Of a DNA stretch of 64,000 nt, positions 40,169 to 52,081 are shown one piece after another. Below the pieces are notes generated by a model. That model was not told the DNA's origin, did no database searches, and saw only the letters and a list, made by a program, of their open reading frames with translations. Every line of letters begins with the position of its first letter. Within the stretch, counting starts at the first letter, position 1. This DNA comes from Vespa crabro (lineage: Eukaryota; Arthropoda; Insecta; Hymenoptera; Vespidae), in contig NC_060956.1 of NCBI RefSeq assembly GCF_910589235.1, positions 21,042,973 to 21,106,972 of the forward strand, given 5' to 3'. Position numbers and translations under genes: made by a program.

Positions 40169-40661
40169 TGTATGTATGTACATACGTATGTACGTACCTA
40201 CGTACGTAAACGCTGTTAATATCAGTCGTAAAGAATGACTCAAGGATTTATACTATCAAGGCCACGTCGTTGACTTTCGTGTGACGCCACGAGTCCCCCA
40301 TGATTCTGGCGTGATTTCTTTCTACAATATTGTGACATTTCTTTTCCTTTACCTTCTTCATCTTTTATTTTTTTTCTTTTTTTTTTTTTTTTTTTTTCTT
40401 TTTATTACTATCTTATGAATTGAGAAGAACCAATACCAATCAATCGACCGACCGATTGATCTACGTTTGATCTTACCTATTGCAAATTGGACAACGAATA
40501 ATCATTGATCCTTTCTCCACCAATAATCGATCCCACGCAAAGGATACTACTATTACAAAGTTTATGACGTAGTAATCTATTTTAAGTTAAAAAAAACTTT
40601 TCCATCCATTTCGTATTGTATAAGCGAAATAAAAGAAAGAAAGGAAGTAAGGAAGGTAGAC

Positions 40662-40701
<40 letters not shown>

Positions 40702-40928
40702 GAGAGCAAAAAGCAAAAACCAAAAGATAAAGAAAGAGGAATAAAAAAAGGAAAAAAAAATCAAGAAGAGAAAGAGCAAATAAAAACTAACTAACGTTAT
40801 AAATAATTAACGAGATACCTTAGATCGCGAGTCCTATTTCCGCACACCGTAAACGTAGCAGAGTTCCCGTAAACGAGAAAGGGGAATGTGCCCGGTGGCC
40901 GAAGGGGGATTTATGATAAAAAGGAGAA

Positions 40929-40961
<33 letters not shown>

Positions 40962-41039
40962 AAGAGAGAGAGAAAGATATATATATATAGAGAACGAGGG
41001 AGATTGTTAACGAGGATATCCCCGTACCCCCGTCAGTAC

Positions 41040-41306
41040 GCAAAAGCGCTACCACCGGTACGATATATTAATCTGAACGATCGAACGACGATTCTCTACG
41101 TGTAGTTGAGGGCGGTCGCGCGTCGACTGAAAGCTCCCTTTCGAGGAGAGAATCCGCAAGGGAACGACAACGGCGGCGCCACGACGCAACCCCTTACAAC
41201 ATAGCACGGCACGGCACGGCACCACGGCACAGCACGGCACAGTACAGCAGAATAGAACAGAGCAGACCAGAGAAGAGAAGAGAAGAGAGAAGAGAAGAGC
41301 AATGCT

Positions 41307-41353
<47 letters not shown>

Positions 41354-41560
41354 CAACCAAGCGACCGAGCCGTTTCACCCCCACCCTCCTCCCTCCTACT
41401 ATTCCACCACCTCCTCCTTCTCCCGCCTTGTCTGCATCCCCCTCGAAAGCTCGGCATCCCCACCATCGGAGCGTGTCTACCGCCACGCGGCCGTCGAACT
41501 GGAGGGGGTGTCTGCCGGTGGAATTACTTCGCCCGGCAAAAAGCTCCTATACCCTTATTT
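41040..41560. other. GC-richer block with (CCAG)n, possible regulatory region
   Basis: About 500 bases with clearly more G+C and CpG than the flanks, including GGCGGCGCCACGACG near 41170, CACGG repeats, the (CCAG)n array and CCTCC-rich sequence. The plus open frame across it (41302-41754) mixes SQPA repeats with poly-Ala and is not convincing. It could mark a promoter or 5' untranslated region. Confidence 0.4.
41304..41350. repeat. (CCAG)n array
   Basis: About 11 CCAG units with one TCAG, inside the GC-richer block 41040-41560. It gives SQPASQPA in the plus-strand false frame. Confidence 0.94.
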
Positions 41561-41605
41561 GGAAGGGTAGAAAACTTCGCAAGACCGACTACTCTCTGCC
41601 TGTTT

Positions 41606-41638
<33 letters not shown>

Positions 41639-42438
41639 GCTACTGTTACTGTTACTATGTTCCTGTTGCTACTCTGCTACTACTGTTACTCTATTGCTTC
41701 TGTTGCTACAGCTATGGGATATATTTTGCCAATGGTGTTGATGGTGGAATGTAAGAGAGAAATGAAAGAGAGAAATAGGGAATGGCGCTTGTTCGTTCCT
41801 CCCTACATATCAGCATCGTTGTATCATCGCTAGGGAGGGAAAGAAAGGAAGAGAAAGAGAGAAAGAGAGAGAGAAAGGAAGGGAGAAAGAGAGAAAGGGA
41901 TGAATTATAATCTTTATAGCGCTAAAGAATGTTTAGCGAGCGGGCAAGATAAGAGAGTTCGTCGGCCTTCGTCCTGTTCTCTTCTATTCCTCTTCATACC
42001 CACACGCACACACATACACACGGGCGCGCGCGCGCGCATATATTTTCTATACCAAAAAGAACTTCGTAATTAAACGATTTATCATTACATCTTATTTCGA
42101 CCAAGTCAAATAATCCATTTTGGTTTATCGATCCTACTAAAAGTGGTAGTAGTCAGATCGGTCGGTTCTCCGCTTACTACGTCCCGACGCATTTATAGTC
42201 AACGGATCCTACCCACTGATGGATTTATGGTAATTAGTAGACCCATACGAAAGAGGGATCCCATTGAATTTTCACGATATTTCGATATAGCGATCTATTT
42301 AAATGGAAACGTCTTGTATTATATCGATTATCAATATGGATTAGTTTATAAGATATCATCGAAAAATTATATTTCAAAAAATTATCCTAAAGGATATAGA
42401 AAAAGCTGTTTTTATCAAACTGGTGGAACATCGAACCC

Positions 42439-42441
<3 letters not shown>

Positions 42442-42518
<77 letters not shown>
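42442..42518. repeat. (TC)n array
   Basis: Perfect TC run of 77 bases; a (GA)n block at 42663-42691 could pair with it. Confidence 0.96.
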
Positions 42519-42521
<3 letters not shown>

Positions 42522-42658
42522 ATGGTATAGATTTTTCATAACGATGTAAAAACCGTAAACGGGGACATCGGATCGAAGATATGCGTATTTGATGATAAAA
42601 ATTGGACGTTAGGTGGATGAATCTTAAAGAGACGGTAGAGAGGAGAATACACTTAACG

Positions 42659-42695
<37 letters not shown>

Positions 42696-43525
42696 GTTTG
42701 GTTCGTGAGTTGAGTACAAGTAGGAACCGGTTCTCGTGTGTGGCATGAGCTCTTTCGTTACTGTGGTGTGTCCGTAGGATGAAAGGAAGTTCAACGGCAG
42801 TATCGACGAACAAGCAGAAGATCGATCGCGTCAAAGAGAAATCTCAAATCGTTCCTATCCCCCCCCAAATCGCCTCCCCCCGTCCGCCCGCAACCCTTCT
42901 TCCCCCGCCCCCCATCATCCTATTTCTATTTCTGTCATATTTCGTTCGCCAAAAAAAAAAAAATAAAAATAAAAAGAAAAAAAAAAGAAGAAAATCTTTT
43001 TCAACGTATCGTCACACGACGATCTTTGTTACCGAGCAAGCGCACAAATACAATCGATTGTTTCGATTGGTTCAAAACGTTAACGTCACGTTTTTTTCTA
43101 CTTCTTTGTTTTTATTTTTTTTCTCTCTTTTTCTTTTTCTTGTTTTTTTTTTTTTTTTTTTTTTTCGTTAAACGAAAAAAGTAGGACACTGATTGATAAA
43201 ATATCTTGCCGAGAACGATAAAAAAAAAAAAAAGCTGTCTACCAAAGCGATTTTCAAATCGTTTAGTCAAACGGACGTTTCTGTTTGTTTGTCGGATCTC
43301 CTCTCTATCTCGTCCATCCATCCTTCTCTCCTTTTTATAAAACGATTTATTCCTTGACGCCCTTGATGTAAATGGTACGTATCGAACAATTCGCACCCTT
43401 TTCTCTCGCAATCAGTGGAAAAGTTAAACGGAACGCGATACGTGTCTCGACTATCTCTGATCCGAATGTATTTCTGATTTTCTGCCAACATTTCATTCTA
43501 TGAGCGGGGAAAAGATGATGATAAT

Positions 43526-43527
<2 letters not shown>

Positions 43528-43558
<31 letters not shown>
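43528..43558. repeat. Poly-A tract
   Basis: About 31 adenines followed by AAAC-type variants. Confidence 0.93.
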
Positions 43559-43560
<2 letters not shown>

Positions 43561-43779
43561 AAACAAAAACAAAACAAAACAAAAACTTTTGCTGATTGCA
43601 ACTATCGTAGAAAATCTTTATATTTCATAAAGATATAATTAAAATCTCATGTCCGTTCTAGATATGAAACGAAATTGTAAATGGGAAGTCTTTAAAAAAA
43701 ACTCGTTCATACGAAACGAGTTAGACCATTTCTAAAATTATCATCTTGATTCTTGATTCATTAAAAATAAATGACTCAC

Positions 43780-43855
43780 CCAACGTACGAACGCTTGTCG
43801 TAGTTTGTTTTTTATTATCCATGAACAAAATCAGACACCTGAATTGATATCTTAC
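43780..43855 (-). other. Possible small exon behind a recursive-splice-like acceptor/donor
   Basis: On the minus strand a pyrimidine-rich tract (CCCCTTTTGTTTTGTC then TTTTCAG) abuts GTAAGA at 43855, so an acceptor and a donor are directly juxtaposed. A second AG lies 17 bases later (first exon base 43838). The segment ends at 43780 before GTGAGT. An ATG at 43822 reads MDNKKQTTTSVRTL and leaves one base over (phase 1). If joined to a possible acceptor at 28630, the frame continues into the MFAAMV exon. The layout resembles a ratchet point with its short downstream exon as known from long Drosophila introns. Neither expression nor protein identity can be judged from the sequence. Confidence 0.35.
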
Positions 43856-43993
43856 CTGAAAAGACAAAACAAAAGGGGAAAAAAATCATTAAAATTAATT
43901 ACGATTACTACGTTGAAAAATATAATTGAATTCGCGTAAGTAAATAAAAAGTAAATAATTGAAAATAATCTCATCATTCGTACTGATTGGCGT

Positions 43994-44022
43994 GGGGTGG
44001 GGGGGGGGGAGGAAGAGGGGGG
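43994..44022 (+). other. G-rich tract with quadruplex potential
   Basis: GGGG, a long G run, GGAAGA and GGGGGG occur within 30 bases, flanked by A-rich sequence. Confidence 0.5.
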
Positions 44023-45199
44023 AAATAAAAAAAATAAAAAAAAAATAAAAAAAAAAATAAAAAAAACATACATTCATAATATCGCAACCCAATTTCTCTC
44101 GAAGTACTCGAGATATCGCAAATAAATCGCACTCCTCTTTACTTCGAAAAGCACTTTCTTCTTATATAAATAGAGCAAATCTTAAGATAGCTTCCGTCTC
44201 TGTGAAAGTAAATGAAACAACGCGAGAGAGAGAGAGAGAGAGAGAGAAGTAGTATTGGTATATGTGTATGTATGTATTTACGAACTTACGCAGTATCTAG
44301 AAAGAAAATATTGATAAATCGAAAGAACGAAAAATCTTTGTGTGTATGTGTATGTGTATAAGTGTACGTGTATGTACTACGATTTGGTGGCTTGCCGTGA
44401 TCCTGTAATTTACTAAAATCCTAGCGTTCTGTCTTTTACAATCCAAGATTAGTTTCGGACAGTTGGATCTTATCCTACCATATATAGATATATATAATAT
44501 AAGATATATACACATACAGTAAAGTATGTACTTATAAAATAACATGACGATAAAATTGAAAATTAACATCTTCGAAAATTTCTATATATTAGATTCTTCT
44601 TAATTTACATATAATATAATACTATCTAATTTTATAATAATATATCCTTATAAAACATATTGGTTAAAATTTATAATTTGTTAGATTTTCGAATAATAAA
44701 AGCGACGACGAATAAGGACGAGAAATAAAAACATAATCTATAGTTTGGTGGAATATCGATCCTGGCAGAAATTATTATACTCTCCCGCGGGAAACATCGC
44801 TCCACCAATCGATTACTCATTTTCGAGACGATCCTTTGGGTAGAACGAACAAATCTGCGATAGTGATAATTCATATTCTCCTATACACATACTCGTACGC
44901 CCACACACACACACATACACACACACACACACGTATGACAGATAGTATTTCATATAAAAAAATCTCGAGACAAATAAGCCGCGACTAGAGTTTCGTGCAC
45001 TTGAAATGGATTAGAAAAGTGGATCGAATAGGAGAGCAACGCGGATGCGAGAAGTCTTTATGTGCCGTGCTATACGTGTTAGACGGTAGTTATTTAATAC
45101 AATAATTTCTTTCTCTTACGGATGACTCACATAATAGCACGAAATTATGGCGTTTAGATACGCGTGCGTACGTACGTATATAGGTATATACATAGGGAG

Positions 45200-45249
<50 letters not shown>

Positions 45250-45533
45250 AGAAATAAAACGGCTATTAAAAATCTTTAGGTATACATGAAGATAAAACAT
45301 TTTCACTTCCGCATCTTATCGGTAAAGAATAAATTCTCTACTATGTATATTTTATCGAGTTATTGTTCTCTGAATCGAATAGATTCTAAGAAAACACATC
45401 TCGGCAACGCCTACGATCGATCGATAAGTAATCCACTATCATCATTTTCTATTCAATTGAAGTATAAAAAGTCAATAAATCGCTAACAATAAGAAAATGG
45501 TATCGTTGGTAAATCGTCGTCTGTTATATACAT

Positions 45534-45542
<9 letters not shown>

Positions 45543-45588
<46 letters not shown>
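45543..45588. repeat. (TA)n array
   Basis: TA run of about 46 bases after a short ACACAC block. Confidence 0.94.
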
Positions 45589-45592
<4 letters not shown>

Positions 45593-46686
45593 CTTGTTAT
45601 TTAGGTTCGTCGTATCAGACAGAATGACGTTTAACGTTATTAAATTAATTAAAAGGAAAGATGGGCGCGATCTGATGGAAGAGGCAAGACGATGAATGAC
45701 TTCGCATTTAGAATACGAGTTGGAGGAGTTTACTACTCTCGGTTAAAGATCCATTACAAACGGCCAAGGCCATTATTTGTTTTATCGTTCACCTACATGC
45801 GCACGTTTACTTTATCTTACGTGCTCTGACGTATCAAAGTTAACTTGGCCAGAGAAATTGAACATTCTTCGTGCGGTCAGTATGTCTCGTTCGTTGCGCG
45901 TGAAGTTTTCTTGTGCGATAGAAATTAAAAAAAAAAAAAAAAAGAAAAAAGAAAAGAAAAGAAAAAGAGAGATAGAGAAAGAGAGAGAGAGAGGAAGAAA
46001 AAAAGAGGGAAAAGAAAATAAAAAAGAAAAGAAATAGTTGGATACTTCGTCGCTAATTTCGCGGAGGAGCGAATCTTCTCCGTTGATAGAAAAGCTCGTG
46101 CCAAGTTTCTGCAAGCAAGCTGTGCGGAAGCATTCCGTCGCGGTCGCCTCGAAGTCGAGACAGTCGCTTTTTTTTTTTCTTTCGTTTGAGAGAGAGAGAG
46201 AGAGAGAGAGAGACGACGACGACGACGACGAATGGAAGGAATGGGCGCGAACGAACGATTTTACGAAAGAAAAAGAAAGAAAGAAAAAAAAAAGCGACGC
46301 AAGAAGAAAGGATACGTGATAAATTGCGTAAGACCAAACATAGAGATAGGTATGTAACTACGTATCGTACATACGTACGTACATACATATGTACGCATCA
46401 TCGTGGAATTTATGTCGAGTTCACGCTCGATAAAGCGATTCACTTCGATTCGTTCATGTTACCCGCAATAAGAATAAATTCTCAAGAAAACTTAACTTTC
46501 CTTTATCCTGTAACAGCTGGGGTTATATAAAAAAAAAAAAAAAAAAAAAGAAAAAAAAAGAAGAAGGAGAGAGAGAGAGAGAGAAGAAAATAAGAAAAAG
46601 AAGAAAAGAAAAGAAAAAAGAAAAAGAGAAAAGAAGAGTAAGTAAATAAAGAATAAGAAGGAAGAAAAAGAAAAGGAAAGAACAAA

Positions 46687-47001
46687 ATGTCGGACAAGAA
46701 AGCTTTTAGCAAAGTTCTCACCCAAAAGTCACGGGCTACTATACAAATTGATTCGAAAGATGCATCACGGTGCATCATACACCATTGCCGAATAATAATC
46801 GAACCGCGCGGATTGGGTTGCCTCTTCGGTATGTATCGTAAGCCAAGGATCTCCGTTAAAATAGCGCTACGGCACGTATTGGAAACCCCTTCACGTACCC
46901 TTTCACATACGCTTAAGCATGCTTCACGATACTTGGGAGTGACACTAGCGTTGGAGTGGAAGGTCAACCGGCGATTGGAACTGGGACACCGACATCGATG
47001 A
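46687..47001 (+). CDS. Repeat-free open frame of 104 codons, unknown, weakly supported
   Basis: An ATG in a good insect context (AACAAAATG) opens 104 codons starting MSDKKAFSKVLTQKSRATI and ending in a basic RHR tail before TGA. It is the longest open frame in the window made without any microsatellite. The composition is mixed and basic, with Cys/His pairs (RCIIHHC) near residue 30 that do not match a known zinc-binding spacing. No signal peptide or transmembrane segment is visible. The opposite strand is also open across most of the same block (46730-46967), so strand and reality are uncertain. A possible donor (TTCG|GTATGT) lies inside near 46830. No family is recognised. Confidence 0.25.
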   Translation: MSDKKAFSKVLTQKSRATIQIDSKDASRCIIHHCRIIIEPRGLGCLFGMYRKPRISVKIALRHVLETPSRTLSHTLKHASRYLGVTLALEWKVNRRLELGHRHR

Positions 47002-47025
47002 GGGGGTGGGGGGAGGGGGGCAGGG
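47002..47025 (+). other. G-quadruplex-type motif
   Basis: Four guanine runs (5, 6, 6 and 3 G) are separated by one-, one- and two-base loops, immediately after the TGA of the 46687-47001 open frame. It fits the classic four-run pattern; folding is not shown. Confidence 0.7.
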
Positions 47026-47466
47026 ACATAGAGGAGGTGGAGGAGGAGGAGGGGGGCGAGACGGAGGGAACCATAGAAAAAAAAAAATTATAAACGAGTT
47101 TAAAGCGCCCGAATGACTCCTTAGAGGCAGGTTTTCGTCGTCGTAGTAGTCGTCGTGTAATTCTTTTGAGGATCAAAAATCCATACCAGTTGCGATATTA
47201 CTGCAACGGTATTTCCGTATAAGAATAAAAGAAAATAAAAAATATATTGAAAAAAAAAAAAAGAAAGAAAGAAAAAGAAGAAAAAAAAAAACAAACGAAA
47301 GAATAAAAGAAAAGAAAAGAAAAGATAAGTTTACCCAACGAGTATAGCACCGTTTCCTCTTATACTCGTTTCTTGTATATTTATCGAGGTATCTACTTTG
47401 AAAAGTAATTCTTATCTATATATTTTCAACGTTTAAAATGTAAATAGACAGGTAGTTAGATAGGTG

Positions 47467-47498
<32 letters not shown>

Positions 47499-47665
47499 TG
47501 TATGTATGTGTATATGTAAACACATTCTTTGGATAATATTTTTAATTCGTACTGGGAGTGGGTGATTTAAAGGAAAGGCAAAAAAAAAAAGAAAAAAAAA
47601 AGAAGAAACAAAAAAATGAAAGAATAAAAATTAAAAACGAAAAAAACAATTAAATGAGTCGAGAA

Positions 47666-47697
<32 letters not shown>

Positions 47698-49770
47698 GTT
47701 CTGTTTCCAACCAAAAGGTAATACTTTCGTTAAAAGTATCGCGACCACACGTAAACAATTAATACTTTAATCGTCGACGTCCGTACGAACGACGATGCGC
47801 ATCGTTTATCAGTAAAGCCCCTAAAGCTATAATTTGTTCTTTGTTTTCCGATGAGACTGATTAAAAGTTGTCGTTTTTATTGGGTAAAAAAAAAAAAAGA
47901 AAAAATATTTTCTTTTTCTTCGTTTTCTTTCCTTTTAGTTCTGTTTGTTTCTTTTGCTTTTTCTATACCGCCCCGCCCCGACCCGTCTCATCACTCCTTA
48001 ATCTTTCTTTCCTTTTCATTCAAGCGATCTATTATTTCTACTTTTTCTCGCGTTTATTTTTGCATCAACATCGATCCGTATTATTCGTAAAAGTTCGAAA
48101 AACCAACGAAGGCCCCTTCTCGGTATGATCGAACAAAATTATCCCGGTGATTTTCGTGCTAGTTGATTTGCCAGTATTTAATCGCTTCTCCGACGCCCTT
48201 AAGCGGGATTATATACTGATCTACTATGTTTCCTTATAACTTCACCCTACCGTTCATAATCAATTTTCACTTTGCGTCTCGGTTGCCGTCCGAACGAAAT
48301 TATATACCTTCGCTATTATACGCTTTAAATCCATTCGAATCATAATGCGTGTAACTAATCCGAGTATACACCTCGAAACCAAATTCCTTTTCAAATAACG
48401 CGCGTATGCGCCTATAGATGTGTTGTGTCTGTACGTCTATGCGTATCATATACACATGCGTGTATAAATAGATATATATATATATATATATACACAATTT
48501 CTATGCTATCATAACAACAACAACACAAACATATATTAGCTAATCGAATTTCATTGAATGTACGTATAACAAAGGAATATTACAACTTACGTTAACAATG
48601 TAGAATATTAATCAAAATGTAGATATTTAGGACGATTTACAATTTCCCTTCCGAGTCCAACTAGACGGTTGATTCTGTTTCTCCATCCGGTGCAAACGAT
48701 ATTTCATCTCAACATCAAGAGACATTTCTTGCACGTAACTCATAGAAGAGAGAAAGAGAAAGAGAAAGAGAGAGGAGACGTACCCGACAATCTGCTCGTT
48801 TAACAGACATAAATGATTCGTACATGTGTGTACAATAGCTCAGAGCGAACGGAGCTTGCTAGCAGCTTTTTGACGATACCAATTCGAATATCCTTCTTGC
48901 TCAGAGTTAAACCATTGAAATTGTTTTTCTTCTCTCTCTCTTTCTCTCTCTTTCCTCCTTCTCTCTACCACTCTCTATCTCTTTGTTTTCATACACGAGC
49001 GAATAAAGTGAACGTCATATAGAGTTGTTGACAAATACAATCGTCATATATATGTTTCATAAGAGCATATAACATGAGAAAAGACGAACATTTTATCGTT
49101 GTCATTCACAGATATAATACGCACTATTCATACGATTCACATTAGTTTTTTAATAGTTAATTATTATACGTGTATATATATGTATGTGTGTGTTTGTGTG
49201 TAGATCGACGATATACATTTCCAACGTTTAATAAAATAAAAATTATTTTCAATCACGTTATATCATTGAATAAAATAGAAATTTTGATTTCTCCCAGTCT
49301 AAAGAATTTTTCGTAATAAAAGTAATATTTCGTAATAGTATATGTTTTGATTATTTTTTTACCTCGATTCTTATAAAAATTTTCAATTAACGATTACGAA
49401 ATTCAACGATAAGATTATACAAGACGACCCTTTACAATTGTTTTCCGTGTGTTTACCTTTCCAAAGTTATCATACGACTGCGTAGTCTGTCTAACAGAAT
49501 TAAGTAGTATTCGTCATGTTGAAAATTAGACTTTATTTCGATGTGAACATGGTAAACAAAGTAATAATGTTAATCTCTAGAAATAGATAGATACAATCTC
49601 ACGTGCTTTATATATATATGTATATATATATATATATATATTTTTTTTTTTTAATGAAAAAATTTATTATTAATCTCGAATTAATGAGAACCATTGAAAG
49701 ATTTTATAAATGTATGTTCAAATACCAAGTGTAAAGTATATATTATTTATTTACATACGTACGCGCGAGT

Positions 49771-49804
<34 letters not shown>

Positions 49805-52034
49805 ATATCCACACAAACTTAAAGATGTAAATATTTAAATTAACGGGATTACGTAAATATTTACTCGTTGTTTCATCGAAACTCGTCTTCATCTTATTTA
49901 TATCATACGTTAAACATTTATATCTACATACTGGTTGATATCATAAAAGTACACACAATATATTTAACTTTTAATGACTTATTATAATTTATCATTTATC
50001 AAAAACAAAATCTGTTATATTAAAGTTCGTCGTGTAATATAACGCGAAGTTTTCAAACGATACGTTCTGTAATATTTCCTTGCTTTTTATAGTTTAATTA
50101 ATCGTCCTACTAGGGTTTTGTTCGTATCCTTGTACTTAACACGATATGAAACATCGCTTTGTTAGAAAAGTTTTAAGTACCTGCATTAATATCGCACTTT
50201 AGAAAGTACGAATTTTTCGTGATTATAACTATGACATTTTCTTTTAGTTCAAAAGTGGAAGTAGACGTCCTAAATATTATTAGTAAAATCTTTACTTTCG
50301 AATACGTCATAATTTATTAGTTTATTAGATGACTTTCTACTAGGGATGGATCAAATGTTTATGAGTTTGAAAATCAATTACACTTTTTCACGACTTTTTT
50401 AAGGTTAATTTTTTTCTTTTTTTTTTCTTTTCTTTTCTTTTTTTTTCTTCTTTTTTTTCCTTTTTTGCAAATCGTAAAATTCTACAAGCTTATAAGGTTA
50501 TATACTTTTTCAGTACGAACCACCCACTTACGGAAAGTTTTCCGAATATTTCTATTGCTTAACGCTATATCTATTATATTTTTAATAAACCGTACAAGAG
50601 TCATGTTCTTTACGTACAAGTGCATTACAAACAAGAAAATTTCTCTTCTTCGTTACGCTCGCCTCGTTCTACTAAAATTTTATCATATGAATTACGCAGT
50701 TTGCTGGAAGCAATAGCTTCGAGGATTCACATCAACGAGATAAATTGCGTTCGAATGAAGACGTTCCACTCTTGCGAGAGATAGTACCAGTGAATGAACT
50801 AACTATAAAAAGTAGTAAACCAAGAAACGTATCGTAAATAACGAGATATGCCTGTTATACCGTGCGAATGAGCGAAAGAGAGATTAATGTTTTCGAAGTA
50901 TACATAAACTTATCTCACCAATTTTTTAAACTGGATTTTATTGCGTTTACTCAAAATAAAAAAAAAAAAAAAAAAAAGAAAAAAGAAAAAAGAAAAATTA
51001 AAGAAGAAGGAACTTTCCGCATAATTAAATGATAATATCGTATAATCGATTCCGAACGATAAAAAAAAAAAAGAAAAAAAAAACAGGAAGAAGAAGGAGA
51101 AGAAAAGTAAAAAAAAAAAAAAAAAAAAAGAAAGAAAGAAAAAAATATCGATATCAGGGTGATATCATTTTTTTATTTGATTTAAATCTCGCAAAGATTG
51201 CTTGATTGTTTTTTTCGATCGAAGTTCTTTTTTTAATTAAACGATTCACGGCACCTAAGCTTACTTAGTTTTATCACGCTATTTTTCGTCCGAGAGAGAG
51301 ATAAAGAGAAATAATTAGATAGATACATAGATAAATCGATAGAAAAAGAGAGAGAGAGAGAGAGAGAGAGGAGTTCACTATCGTTGGAAGGACTTTTCGA
51401 ACATGAAACACTATTAAAAAGTTGTATCCACAATTTTGATTGGTTTCCTTTTTCTTTTCTACATGAAGTTAGTCCTATCGAAGTTTCCAACGCTTTTGAG
51501 GAGGGCCATTCGTAAATCTCATAAAACAAATTTGAATTTCATAAAACAAATAGATCCATACGTTTCTCATTAATGAAATCTTTTATTGTTTTTCTTTTTT
51601 TTTTTTTTTCCAATTCGAGAATGGCAACGAGATAAAGATAAAGCTTAATTCTAATTTGATCCACGATAAAAGTTATCCACATTAAAGGAATATCTCTTAT
51701 CAGTTTAAAAGAAAGAAGTGAAAGTATAATTGTCAATGTTTAATACTCTCGAATACGTGAGATCATCTTATGATCGGATTATAAAAAAAAAAAAAAATAA
51801 ATAAAATAAAAAAAAAAAATATCAATGGATCGATAGTAGAAAGAAAAGAAAAGAAAAGAAAAAAATGAAAAATGAAAAAGAAAACTTGACCCTCTAAAGA
51901 GAGGAGAAGTGTGAAGAATAAATGATAAAAACGAGAGAAGTCAATTTTGTTGAAAATATATGTGATCGATCACAGAGGAAGACAAAAAAAAAAAAAAGAG
52001 AGAAAAAAGAAAAACGTGGCATGTGAGAAAGAAG

Positions 52035-52081
<47 letters not shown>

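Larger units (their letters stand above)
35561..41039. other. Repeat-rich non-coding stretch
   Basis: Contains TTTAC, GGTA, AAT, GATAGA, TC and TA arrays. A minus-strand segment near 38420 has a strong acceptor-like pyrimidine tract followed 14 bases later by GTATGT, probably because GA-rich sequence mimics acceptors. No exon is supported. Confidence 0.6.
41561..46686. other. Non-coding stretch with arrays
   Basis: Holds CTG, TC, GA, poly-A and TA arrays and the recursive-splice-like junction at 43855. A 7-base acceptor/donor pair is at 44290-44296 on the minus strand. C-rich sequence at 42858-42915 could fold as a quadruplex on the minus strand. Confidence 0.6.

Noticed and set aside
40477..40590. 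Minus-strand segment ending RCPICNR before GTAAGATC
   Set aside because: Looks like half a zinc-binding motif, but the frame is only about 37 codons, the acceptor is poor and no second Cys pair is present.
41302..41754. 150-codon frame with SQPA repeats, poly-Ala and Leu-rich tail
   Set aside because: Built from (CCAG)n, CTG and TACTG repeats. The short unique part between them is not recognised.
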